From the NCBI RefSeq assembly GCF_002284565.1, contig NZ_NPKI01000015.1, positions 620,001 to 684,000 of the forward strand: a stretch of DNA of 64,000 bases, in the 5' to 3' direction. Under the pieces are notes generated by a model. It did no database searches. It had not been told where the DNA came from and worked only from the letters and a program-made list of their open reading frames with translations. Source of the DNA: Mesorhizobium mediterraneum (GTDB taxonomy: Bacteria > Pseudomonadota > Alphaproteobacteria > Rhizobiales > Rhizobiaceae). Shown in pieces: positions 17,223 through 26,613 of this stretch; positions within the stretch are counted from its first letter, which is position 1, and each line of letters begins with the position of its first letter. Position numbers and translations under genes: made by a program.

Positions 17223-18314
17223 ATGACCGACAAGGTGAAAGTGCTGGTGATTGGGCTGGGCAATATGGGCGCGTCGCATGCCAGCGCCTACCACCGGCTG
17301 GACGGCTTCGAGATCGTCGGCATCATGAGCCGCACGATCAAGAGCAACACAAAGATCCCGGCGGAATTAGCCGGCTATCCGCTCTACGAGGATTTCGATC
17401 AGGCGCTGAAAGAGACCAGGCCGGATGCCGTTTCCATCAACAGCTGGCCCAACACCCATGCCGAATATGCGCTGAAGGCAATCGACGCGGGCTGCCACGT
17501 GTTCATGGAAAAGCCGCTCGCCACCAATATCGAGGATGCCGAAAAGGTCGTCGCTGCGGCCCGCGCCAAGAACCGCAAGCTTGTGCTCGGCTATATCCTG
17601 CGCGTCCACCCGTCCTGGATCAAGTTCATCGAGGTCGGCAAGACGCTCGGCAAGCCGCTGGTCATGCGCCTCAACCTCAACCAGCAGAGCAGCGGCAGCG
17701 CCTGGCACTGGCACAAGAACCTGATCGATTCGCTGATCCCGATCGTCGATTGCGGTGTCCACTATGTCGACGTGATGTGCCAGCTGACCGGCGCCAAGCC
17801 GGTGCGCGTCCACGGCATCGGCGTCAAACTGTGGGCCGACGCCGCCAAGCAGAATTACGGCCATCTGCACGTTACTTTCGATGACGGCTCGGTCGGCTGG
17901 TACGAGGCGGGCTGGGGGCCGATGATGAGCGAGACCGCCTATTTCGTGAAGGATGTGGTCGGCCCCAAGGGCGCGGTCTCCATAGTCGCCGGCCAGCAGG
18001 CGAGCAGTGCGGCCGAACTGGCTGAGGTATCGAACTCCGCCGACATCGATCGCCACACCAAGACCGATGCGCTCAAGATCCACTACGCACAGGTCGACGG
18101 CGACAAGAATTTCAGCAAGCCGGACGAGATCGTCAGCATGGAGGACGAACCCGGCCACCAGGAGCTTTGCGACCGCGAGCAGGCATTCTTCCTGCGCGCC
18201 ATCCGCGAGGATCTCGATCTGACCGAGCAAATGGATGCCGCGGTCAACAGCCTGCGCATCGTGCTTGCCGCCGAGCAAAGCATCGCGGAAGGGCGGACCG
18301 TCGAGCTGGCCTGA
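17223..18314 (+). CDS. Gfo/Idh/MocA family oxidoreductase
   Basis: 363 residues, two domains: N-terminal Rossmann (VKVLVIGLGNMGASHASAYHRL) and C-terminal alpha/beta substrate domain. The catalytic-lysine motif is present in CHVFMEKPLATNIEDAEKVV (EKP), and the His of HWHKNLIDSLIPIVDCGVHYVDVM fits the family active site. The enzymes oxidise sugars, inositols or related polyols with NAD(P). ATG 17223 follows GGGAGG; the ATG at 17202 lacks a good site. Same direction as the upstream ABC operon and the downstream amidase, so it is likely part of the same pathway. Confidence 0.88.
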   Translation: MTDKVKVLVIGLGNMGASHASAYHRLDGFEIVGIMSRTIKSNTKIPAELAGYPLYEDFDQALKETRPDAVSINSWPNTHAEYALKAIDAGCHVFMEKPLATNIEDAEKVVAAARAKNRKLVLGYILRVHPSWIKFIEVGKTLGKPLVMRLNLNQQSSGSAWHWHKNLIDSLIPIVDCGVHYVDVMCQLTGAKPVRVHGIGVKLWADAAKQNYGHLHVTFDDGSVGWYEAGWGPMMSETAYFVKDVVGPKGAVSIVAGQQASSAAELAEVSNSADIDRHTKTDALKIHYAQVDGDKNFSKPDEIVSMEDEPGHQELCDREQAFFLRAIREDLDLTEQMDAAVNSLRIVLAAEQSIAEGRTVELA

Positions 18315-18326
18315 GGCCTAGCTCCG

Positions 18327-18504
18327 CCTTCTCCCCTTGTGGGAGAAGGTGGCCGCCCACGGGTCTTGCGTCCGGCAAGCCCGAGGACAGGCTCCGCGGC
18401 CGGATGAGGGGTGTTCCAGCTTGGCACCGACTGCACTCCGTCCAGCACCCCTCAACCGTCTTGGCGCTACGCGCCAATCCACCTTCTGCCACAAGGGGAG
18501 AAGG
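18327..18504. repeat. Palindromic intergenic repeat (family A)
   Basis: About 178 bp, longest copy of the family. The left hairpin CCTTCTCCCCTTGTGGGAGAAGG is followed by a divergent module GGCCGCCCACGGGTCTTGCGTCCGGC...; the right end CTTGGCGCTACGCGCCAATCCACCTTCTGCCACAAGGGGAGAAGG is standard. One arm has been exchanged relative to the other copies. Confidence 0.8.
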
Positions 18505-18549
18505 AAGAAGGAGCGCCCGTTCGGGCACGGCAGAACGAGGGAGAGAGAC

Positions 18550-19992
18550 ATGGCCGAAATCACCGACAGCTTCCTGGAAACCTACGCCGAATCCGACGCG
18601 CTGGATCTGGCCGAGCTGGTGAAGCGCGGCGAAGTCTCACCGGCCGAGCTTGTCGAGGCGGCGATCACCATGATCGAGCGACTCAACCCGGCGCTGAACG
18701 CGGTGATCCACCGCCTGTACGAGATGGCGCGGGCTTCGGCTGAGACGGTCGATAGAAGCACGCCCTTTGCCGGCGTGCCATTCCTGCTCAAGGAACTGGG
18801 CTCGTCCTGGACCGGAGCGCCCAACACCAACTCCTGTTCTTTCCTGAGAGATGTCGTCGCCGATTTCGACACCGAAGTGGTGCGCCGCATGAAGGCGGCG
18901 GGCCTGGTGCTCGTCGGCAAATCCAATGCGCCCGAGAATGGCTGGTCGATCAGCACAGAACCCAAGCTTTACGGCGCGACGAAAAACCCTTGGAAGCACG
19001 GCATCACGCCGGGCGGCTCGAGCGGCGGCGCGGCCGCAGCCATCGCCTCGCGCATGGTGCCGATCGCCGAGGCCAGCGATGGCGCCGGCTCGATCCGCAT
19101 CCCGGCCTCCTGCTGCGGCATCGTCGGCCTGAAACCGTCGCGCGGACGCGTCAGCCTGGCGCCCTTCGGCGACTATTGGTATGGCGGCGCCTATTTCCTG
19201 TGCTGCTCCAGGACGGTGCGCGACACGGCGGCCTATCTCGATGCCGTGGCCGGCGCGCTGCCGGGCGATCCCTATACGCCGCCGGTGCCGGGCGGCAGCT
19301 GGCTCAGCCTCTCGTCGCGTGCACCGAAGAAACTGCGCGTCGGCTTCACCGTCACGCCGCCATACGGCACGGCCATCGACCCAGAGGTCAAGGCCACGGT
19401 GCTGGCGACGGTCGCCGCGCTCGAGCACCTCGGGCACGATGTCGAGGAGCACGACATGCCGCTCGACGCCAATGCGGTGTGGAAAACCTACACCAACATG
19501 ACCTGCGTGCAGACGGCGGCAACCTTCGGCTATCATGAAACGGTGATCGGCAGGCCGGTGACGCCAAGCGACGTCGAGCCGGTAACCTGGGCGATCATCG
19601 AGCGCGGCCGCGCAACGAGCGGCATCCGCCACATCTCCGACGTCGAGACGATCCGGCAAATCGGCCGCGACATCGTCGGCGATCTCGCGTCCTACGATCT
19701 CTTCATCACCCCGACCTTGACGCAACTGCCGAGGCCGTTGGGCTATTACGACATGTCGGAACCGGACATCGACCGCTACAATGCGAAGTGGACGGACGCC
19801 GTCTTCGCCTTCCCCTTCAACATCTCCGGACAGCCGGCGATCTCGCTGCCGCTTGGCTGGTCAGCCGGCGGCGTACCGATCGGCGTGCAACTGATCGGTC
19901 GTTATGGCGACGAAGCAACGGTGCTGGCCGTTTCCGCGCAGCTGGAACGGGAGATGCCGTGGAAGGATCGGCGGCCGAAGGTGAGGGGGTAG
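18550..19992 (+). CDS. Amidase (amidase signature family)
   Basis: 480-residue amidase. Ser-cisSer-Lys triad is visible: Lys81 in FLLKELGSS, Ser157 in PGGSSGGAAAA, nucleophile Ser181 in SDGAGSIRIPAS; the spacing of 24 between the two serines fits the family. It hydrolyses a carboxamide or related C-N bond; the substrate cannot be read from sequence. ATG 18550 follows GGGAGAGAG. A longer open frame from 18337 only translates the family A repeat. It lies downstream of the importer and Gfo/Idh genes. Confidence 0.92.
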   Translation: MAEITDSFLETYAESDALDLAELVKRGEVSPAELVEAAITMIERLNPALNAVIHRLYEMARASAETVDRSTPFAGVPFLLKELGSSWTGAPNTNSCSFLRDVVADFDTEVVRRMKAAGLVLVGKSNAPENGWSISTEPKLYGATKNPWKHGITPGGSSGGAAAAIASRMVPIAEASDGAGSIRIPASCCGIVGLKPSRGRVSLAPFGDYWYGGAYFLCCSRTVRDTAAYLDAVAGALPGDPYTPPVPGGSWLSLSSRAPKKLRVGFTVTPPYGTAIDPEVKATVLATVAALEHLGHDVEEHDMPLDANAVWKTYTNMTCVQTAATFGYHETVIGRPVTPSDVEPVTWAIIERGRATSGIRHISDVETIRQIGRDIVGDLASYDLFITPTLTQLPRPLGYYDMSEPDIDRYNAKWTDAVFAFPFNISGQPAISLPLGWSAGGVPIGVQLIGRYGDEATVLAVSAQLEREMPWKDRRPKVRG

Positions 19993-20055
19993 GTCTCGTT
20001 CGCCCTCGCCATCACCTGTTCCGGGGAGCGGTGGCGTTGCGCCTCGCGCGGCTCC

Positions 20056-20197
20056 CCTTCTCCCCTTGTGGGAGAAGGTGTCGCCGAAGGCGACGGATGA
20101 GGGGTGCTCCAGCATGGCACCGACCGCACTCCGTCCAGCACCCCTCAACCGTCTTGGCGCTGCGCGCCAATCCACCTTCTCCCACAAGGGGAGAAGG
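20056..20197. repeat. Palindromic intergenic repeat (family A)
   Basis: About 142 bp between the convergent amidase and oxidoreductase-fusion genes. CCTTCTCCCCTTGTGGGAGAAGGTGTCGCCGAAGGCGACGGATGAGGGGTGCTCCAGC at left, CCTCAACCGTCTTGGCGCTGCGCGCCAATCCACCTTCTCCCACAAGGGGAGAAGG at right. It ends 10 bp from the 3' end of the fusion gene. Confidence 0.85.
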
Positions 20198-20206
20198 CGA
20201 GGTAGG

Positions 20207-22243
20207 TCAGCCCGTGCCTCGCGCGCGCTGCCGATCCGAACCGCCATCCAGCCATGCGATGTCGTCCGGCGAAAGCGCAATGTCGAGCGCCCGCAGACTG
20301 TCCTCCAACTCGTCGAGCGTGCGCGGTCCGATCAGCGGGACGGACGGGAACGGCTGGGCCAGGACATAGGCGAGCGCGACATGGATCGGGCTCTTGCCCA
20401 GTCTGTTGGCGAGCTCGATCGCCCGGTCGCGGCGGCCGAAATTCTTCTCCGAGTACCAGACCCGGACCAGCTCTTCATTGTCACGCTGGTCGCGCCCGGC
20501 GCGGCCGGTGAAGAAACCCCGCCCTTGGCTCGACCAGGCAAAGTTCGGCATCTGCCGGTCGGTCAGCCAGGCCTTCCATTCATCGCTCGACGATGTGACG
20601 CAACCTGGCCAGATCGGCACCAGCATTTCGGCCAGCGAAAAATTGTTCGAAAGCGCGCCAGGCTTTTGCTTACCGGTCCGCTCGGCATAGGCAATAGCCT
20701 CGTCCATGCGTTCCCTTGTCCAGTTCGAGCCGCCGAACGGACCGCGAATGCGGCCAGCCCTGACCTCCCTGTCCATCGCGTCGACGAATTCGTCGACCGG
20801 CACGTCCGGATCGTCGCGGTGCATGAAATAGACATCGACATGATCGGTCTGCAGCCGGTCGAGCGACTGGGTGAGCTGCTTGCCGATCACATCGGGATAG
20901 CAGAGCGGGGTGTGCGCGCCCTTGCCGATGACCACCGCTTGCTCACGCACGCCGCGGTTCGTCAGCCACTGGCCGAGCAGCGTTTCGGTGTAGCCGCTGC
21001 CATAGATATAGGCGGTGTCGAAGACGTTGCCGCCGTCTTCGAAATAGGCATCGAGCAGGATCATGCCCGAGGAGAACGTGCGAAAATCCTCGAAGCCGAG
21101 CGCCAGGCACGAGGCCGGCCGCGGCAGGCCCGGAATTTCGCGCTTCGGGATCGCGGTGCCGCCGGAACGCAGCCGCCGACCGGAGATGGTGTTGAGGCGT
21201 TTTTCGGGCTTCTCGATCTCGTATTCGAGGCCGATCGCGGCGCGCCATTTGTCGAGCACGCGCAGATTGCCGAGACTGTCGGCCCAGCCCATGCCCGGCC
21301 AGGCAAACTCCTGCTTCCCGGCCAGGATGGCCTCGCCGGCGGCGTCGACCTCGAAAGCGTAGAGCCAGCGGTCTTCCCTGACCTCGACTACCTCCTCCCC
21401 GCCCGGCCGGATGATGCGGATTTCGCCAGTGCCGCCTTCCCTGCCGCTCGCATACCAGAAATCCGCGACCTCGATGCGACCCTTGGTGCCGACGATGCGC
21501 AGGACATTGTCCTGCGCCAGCGAGATGCCGCAGGAAACTTCGGCGACGATGCCACTGGGAAAATGCAGGAGCGCCGAGGCCCATTCGTCGACGCCGGACT
21601 GGCCGAGATGCGCAGCGCCGACCACCTTGTCCGGCTCGGCGAAGGGCGTTCCGACCGCCGCCCCGGCAATCAGCCGCGCCATCGAAACGGGGTAGCCGCC
21701 GACGTCCAGAATGCCGCCGCCAGCGAGGTCGTTGGCGTAGAGCCGGTGCTCCGGCATGAAATCAGGCATGGCGAAGCCGAAGCTCGACTTCACCATGCGC
21801 ACCTCGCCGATCGCGCCGGACCTGATCAGCTCGACCAGCTTTGCCGTCTGCGGATGCAGCCGGTACATGAAGGCTTCGCCGAGAAAGGTACTGGCCTTGC
21901 GCGCCGCATGGATCATCGCATCGGCCTCGAAGGCGGTCAGCCCCATCGGCTTTTCGCAAAGCACATGCTTCCCGGCCTCGGCCGCCTTGATCGCCCATTC
22001 GGCGTGGCTGGGATGCGGCGTCGAAATGTAGATCGCATCGACGTTCGGGTCCGCGAGCAAAGCCTCGTAGCCGTCGAGGATGCGGGCGCCGGGGAAGTTT
22101 TCAGCGAGGCCTGATTTGCCGGGATTGCGCGCGGCAATGGCAACCAATGTGCCGGTGCGCGAATGTGCCACGCCGCCGGCAAAGGCCTTGGCGATGGTGC
22201 CAGGCCCGAGAATGCCCCAGCGGATGGGCGCGATTGAAGTCAT
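20207..22243 (-). CDS. Fusion of a Gfo/Idh/MocA oxidoreductase and an aldo/keto reductase
   Basis: 678 residues. Residues 1 to about 345 form a Gfo/Idh/MocA enzyme: WGILGPGTIAKAF at the start and the catalytic EKP motif in HVLCEKPMG (Lys98). The rest is an aldo/keto reductase with all four catalytic residues of the family visible: Asp and Tyr in FDTAYIYGSGYTE, Lys in VVIGKGAH, His in VYFMHRDDP. ATG 22243 is preferred because AGGAG lies 7 bp before it; ATG 22249 is only 1 bp from that site. Last gene of a sugar ABC operon, about 34 bp after the ATPase gene. I infer two successive redox steps on the imported sugar by one polypeptide. Confidence 0.9.
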   Translation of the reverse strand: MTSIAPIRWGILGPGTIAKAFAGGVAHSRTGTLVAIAARNPGKSGLAENFPGARILDGYEALLADPNVDAIYISTPHPSHAEWAIKAAEAGKHVLCEKPMGLTAFEADAMIHAARKASTFLGEAFMYRLHPQTAKLVELIRSGAIGEVRMVKSSFGFAMPDFMPEHRLYANDLAGGGILDVGGYPVSMARLIAGAAVGTPFAEPDKVVGAAHLGQSGVDEWASALLHFPSGIVAEVSCGISLAQDNVLRIVGTKGRIEVADFWYASGREGGTGEIRIIRPGGEEVVEVREDRWLYAFEVDAAGEAILAGKQEFAWPGMGWADSLGNLRVLDKWRAAIGLEYEIEKPEKRLNTISGRRLRSGGTAIPKREIPGLPRPASCLALGFEDFRTFSSGMILLDAYFEDGGNVFDTAYIYGSGYTETLLGQWLTNRGVREQAVVIGKGAHTPLCYPDVIGKQLTQSLDRLQTDHVDVYFMHRDDPDVPVDEFVDAMDREVRAGRIRGPFGGSNWTRERMDEAIAYAERTGKQKPGALSNNFSLAEMLVPIWPGCVTSSSDEWKAWLTDRQMPNFAWSSQGRGFFTGRAGRDQRDNEELVRVWYSEKNFGRRDRAIELANRLGKSPIHVALAYVLAQPFPSVPLIGPRTLDELEDSLRALDIALSPDDIAWLDGGSDRQRARGTG

Positions 22244-22277
22244 TGTCATTCTCCTGGGATTTGAGACGAGCTGGCCG

Positions 22278-23351
<1,074 letters not shown>

Positions 23352-23358
23352 GCTGATC

Positions 23359-24195
23359 CTATTTGATGGCGCCGGCGGCAATGCCGGCAACGAAATGGCG
23401 CTGCAAGAGCACGAACACGACGAGCATCGGCACGGTGAGCATCACGGCGCCCGCCATGATGCCGCCCCACGACACTTTGGTGAGGCCGATCAGCGTGCCG
23501 AGCGCCACCGGCGCCGTCATCGCGCCGGGCTTGGAATTGATCAGCAGCGGCCAGAGATAGTTGTTCCAGGAGGCAAGGAACAGGATGATGGCGAGCGCCG
23601 CCAGCATCGGCCGCGCCAGCGGCAGCGCTACGAACAGGAAGATCCGCCACTCCTTGACCCCCTCGACCCGAGCGGCGTCGAACAGATCGCCCGGCATCAT
23701 CGAGAAGCTCTGCCGCATGAACAGCACACCGAGCGAATTGAAGAGCGGCGGCACGATCAGCGCCACCCAGGTGTTGGCGAGCTTGAAGTCGCGCGCCACC
23801 ATGATGAATTGCGGGATCAGCACGACAGCATAGGGCAGCGTGATGGTGCCGAGGATGATGGCGACGACCACGCCCTTGCCGAAGAACTGGTAGCGCGCCA
23901 GCGCCCAGCCGGCCATCGAGGTGAGCAGCACCGACAGGAACGTGTAGGTCACCGCCACCGAAACGGAGATGCCGATGGCGCCGATGAAATTGGTGTCGCG
24001 CTGCAGATTGTTGACATTGTCGAGGAAACTGCCGTGCGGCAAAAGCTCGATGCTGGGGCTGAATATGCCTCTGTCGGGCATAGTCGAGAAAATCACCATC
24101 ATCCACAGCGGAAACAGCCAGATCAGCGCCAGCGGCGTCAGGAAGAGATGCAGCGCGATGCTGCGCCCCAGTTTTGAAGAGGAACGCGAGCTCAT
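23359..24195 (-). CDS. Carbohydrate ABC transporter permease (MalG type)
   Basis: 278-residue inner membrane permease with six hydrophobic segments. The EAA loop reads DAARVEGVKEWRIFLFVALPLARPML. The start at 24195 gives MSSRSSSK and an ATGA overlap with the stop of the upstream permease gene, so the pair is translationally coupled. It ends 7 bp before the ATPase gene. Confidence 0.92.
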   Translation of the reverse strand: MSSRSSSKLGRSIALHLFLTPLALIWLFPLWMMVIFSTMPDRGIFSPSIELLPHGSFLDNVNNLQRDTNFIGAIGISVSVAVTYTFLSVLLTSMAGWALARYQFFGKGVVVAIILGTITLPYAVVLIPQFIMVARDFKLANTWVALIVPPLFNSLGVLFMRQSFSMMPGDLFDAARVEGVKEWRIFLFVALPLARPMLAALAIILFLASWNNYLWPLLINSKPGAMTAPVALGTLIGLTKVSWGGIMAGAVMLTVPMLVVFVLLQRHFVAGIAAGAIK

Positions 24196-25052
24196 TTCGG
24201 GTCCCTCGTCAGCCACAGTTGCACCAGCGAGATGGCGATCGCCAGCCCGGCCATGGTGTAGGCAATCGCCGAGGCGTAGCCGAAATTGAGCGACCTGAAG
24301 CCTTGGCGGTAAAGCAGCAGCCCGAGCGTTTCAGTGCCGCCGCCCGGTCCGCCGCGTTCGGTGATCAGGAACGGCTCTGTGAACAGCTGCATGGTGCCGA
24401 TGATCGACAGCACGGCGCAGAATACGATGATCGGCTTGAGCAGCGGCAGGGTGATGTAGAAGAACTGCTTGAGCTTGCTGACGCGGTCCAACGTCGCCGC
24501 CTCGTAGACATCCTGGGGGATGGACTGCAGGCCGGCGAGCAGGATGATGGCGTTGTAGCCGGCCCAGCGCCAGGTCACCGCGATAATGATGACCGCCATC
24601 GCCGGTGTGACGTTGGAAAACCAGTCGATACGGGGCAGGCCGACGCTGTTCAGCAGCTTGTTGATGATGCCGTAATCGAGGTTGAACATCAGCCGGAACA
24701 CCGCCGAATAGGCGACTTCGCCGACCACCACCGGGGCGAAGAAGGCGAAGCGGAACAGGCCACGGGCTTTCAGCAGCGGCGAATTTAAAAGCACCGCCAT
24801 GACGATCGCCAACGTGATCATCACCGGCACCTGGATGACGAGGATGAGCAGCGTGTTCTTCAGCGCATTGAAAAACGCAGGGTCGCCGATCAGCCGGCCC
24901 CAGTTGAAGGTGGGGGCGAACCGCCACGGCACGGTGCGCGTCGCCTGGAAGGAGATCAGGAACGAGCCGATGATCGGCCACAGCCAGAAGATGGAGAAGA
25001 TCAGCAGGTAGGGCGCGAGGAAGCGATATGCCGTGGCGTTCTGATAGCGCAT
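24192..25052 (-). CDS. Carbohydrate ABC transporter permease (MalF/UgpA type)
   Basis: 286 residues with six hydrophobic segments, first FLAPYLLIFSIFWLWPIIGSF. EAA loop: YEAATLDRVSKLKQFFYITLPLLKPII. It pairs with the MalG-type protein. ATG 25052 is chosen (MRYQNATAYRF); the frame remains open into the family A repeat but that stretch is repeat-derived. A 144-bp palindromic repeat separates it from the binding-protein gene of the same operon. Confidence 0.92.
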   Translation of the reverse strand: MRYQNATAYRFLAPYLLIFSIFWLWPIIGSFLISFQATRTVPWRFAPTFNWGRLIGDPAFFNALKNTLLILVIQVPVMITLAIVMAVLLNSPLLKARGLFRFAFFAPVVVGEVAYSAVFRLMFNLDYGIINKLLNSVGLPRIDWFSNVTPAMAVIIIAVTWRWAGYNAIILLAGLQSIPQDVYEAATLDRVSKLKQFFYITLPLLKPIIVFCAVLSIIGTMQLFTEPFLITERGGPGGGTETLGLLLYRQGFRSLNFGYASAIAYTMAGLAIAISLVQLWLTRDPK

Positions 25053-25093
25053 CGTTGCCTCCTTCTCGCTTCTAGGTTTACCGGCCTGAGTTT

Positions 25094-25237
25094 CCTTCTC
25101 CCCCTGTGGGAGAAGGTGGATTGGCGCGCAGCGCCAAGACGGTTGAGGGGTGCTGGACGGAGCGCCTTCCATGCCAAGCTGGAACACCCCTCATCCGTCG
25201 CCTTCGGCGACACCTTCTCCCACAGGGGGGAGAAGGG
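25094..25237. repeat. Palindromic intergenic repeat (family A) between binding-protein and permease genes
   Basis: About 144 bp: CCTTCTCCCCCTGTGGGAGAAGGTGGATTGGCGCGCAGCGCCAAGACGGTTGAGGGGTG ... CACCCCTCATCCGTCGCCTTCGGCGACACCTTCTCCCACAGGGGGGAGAAGG. It sits within one operon, in the place where E. coli has REP sequences between malE and malF. A strong 3' hairpin would be expected at the end of the binding-protein message. Confidence 0.85.
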
Positions 25238-25250
25238 AGAGCCGTGCAGA

Positions 25251-26522
25251 TCACTCTTTGGCCGGCAGGCCGGTCGCCGAGGCGATCTGGCTTGCGGCAT
25301 CGTCTAGCGCCGCCTTGGCATCGGGATAGCCGCCGCCCAGATATTTGGTCTGCACCGCGCGGACGATGATCTCCGCGTCGCTCTGGAACGGGGTGCCGCG
25401 GCTGGGGACGACTTTGGGCAAGGTGCCGAGGATGTCCTTCCACACCGCCTGGCCGCCCCAATAGGGCTGGCCTTCGGAGACATAGGGATCGTCGAGCGCC
25501 GAGATCAGCGACGGCACGAGGCCAAAGCCCTTCAGCATCGCTATCTGGCCCTCATTGGTCGCGAGCGAGTATTTCAGGTAGGCGTAGGCGGCCTCCTTGT
25601 TGTTGGACACCGAGGTGATGGCGAGTGACGAACCGCCGAGATTGGCGGCGCGCGGGCCGTCGGCGGTGAGGCTCGGCATCAGGTAGACGCCCCATTTGCC
25701 GCTGCCGTCGGGCGATTCGGTGCGTATGGTGCCCTCATACCAGCCGCCATACATCTGGGTGGCGACCTTGCCGGCGGTGTTGTTGGTGATCTTGGTGCTC
25801 CAGTCGGCCGAGGTGATGATGCCGGCGTCCTTCATCTCCTTGATCTTGGTCATCGACGCCACACAGGCCGGTTGATTGACGGTGATCGACTGCCCATCGG
25901 CGGCGAAATAGGCGCAGCCCTGCTCGTTGGCGATCATGCGGAAGAATTCGGAGTCGCCGTTGAAATCGGCGTTGGTCATCGTCACGCCGGGATTGGCGTC
26001 CTGGATCTTCTTGCCGGCGGCAATGAAATCGTCCCAGGTCTTGATCGACGCGGGATCGACGCCGGCCTTCTCGTAGAAGTCGCGGCGATAGTACATCGCC
26101 ACCGGGCCCGAATCCCATGGCATCGCATAGGCCTTGTCTTCCACTTCGAGTTCGGTGCGCTTGAAATCGGGGAATTTTGCCTGGTCTTCGGCCGTATAGC
26201 CCAGCGTGTGAAGGTCGACGAAGCAGTCCGGGAACTGGCTCCAGTAGTTCTCGGCCTCGCCGTTCTCGATCGTCACGACATCCGGCAGCCCCTCGCCGCC
26301 GGCGGCGCAGCCGGCGATCGACTTGTCGTAGGTCGGCTGGTTGCCGAGATCCTGGACCGTGACCTTGACGTCGGGGAACTGCTTGTTGAAGCCTTCTATA
26401 GTGGCCTTCAGCGATGAAGCGGCGACGTTCCAGCTCCAGATCGTGATTTCGCCGGACTGCGCAAAGGCCGGGGCTGAGCCCAGGGCAAGCGCGAGCGCGG
26501 CGCAGGTCAATGTGATGCGCAT
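25251..26522 (-). CDS. Sugar ABC transporter substrate-binding protein
   Basis: 423 residues with a Sec signal peptide (MRITLTCAALALALGSAPAFAQ, cleavage after AFA). The mature part is a family 1 solute-binding protein: GEITIWSWNVAASSLKATIEGFNKQFPDVKV, DVVTIENGEAENYW, MYYRRDFYEKAGVDPASIKTWDDFIAAGKKI. The sugar ligand is not identifiable by eye. First gene of the operon running leftwards to 20207; the AraC regulator is divergent 91 bp away. Confidence 0.93.
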   Translation of the reverse strand: MRITLTCAALALALGSAPAFAQSGEITIWSWNVAASSLKATIEGFNKQFPDVKVTVQDLGNQPTYDKSIAGCAAGGEGLPDVVTIENGEAENYWSQFPDCFVDLHTLGYTAEDQAKFPDFKRTELEVEDKAYAMPWDSGPVAMYYRRDFYEKAGVDPASIKTWDDFIAAGKKIQDANPGVTMTNADFNGDSEFFRMIANEQGCAYFAADGQSITVNQPACVASMTKIKEMKDAGIITSADWSTKITNNTAGKVATQMYGGWYEGTIRTESPDGSGKWGVYLMPSLTADGPRAANLGGSSLAITSVSNNKEAAYAYLKYSLATNEGQIAMLKGFGLVPSLISALDDPYVSEGQPYWGGQAVWKDILGTLPKVVPSRGTPFQSDAEIIVRAVQTKYLGGGYPDAKAALDDAASQIASATGLPAKE

Positions 26523-26613
26523 CGAAATCCTCCCATTTCATTTGCTCTCTCTTCGCGAGCATGGCTAGACTAGGCACTGGCGAAGGCTTGTCCGCGACAA
26601 AGGGAATAAAGAA

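Noticed and set aside
20066..22114. 682-codon plus-strand frame opposite the oxidoreductase fusion
   Set aside because: It starts inside a family A repeat and has shadow composition; the minus-strand gene has two intact enzyme domains.
25053..25187. N-terminal extension of the MalF-type permease frame ([22 protein letters not shown])
   Set aside because: This peptide is the translation of the family A repeat and recurs in front of several unrelated genes.
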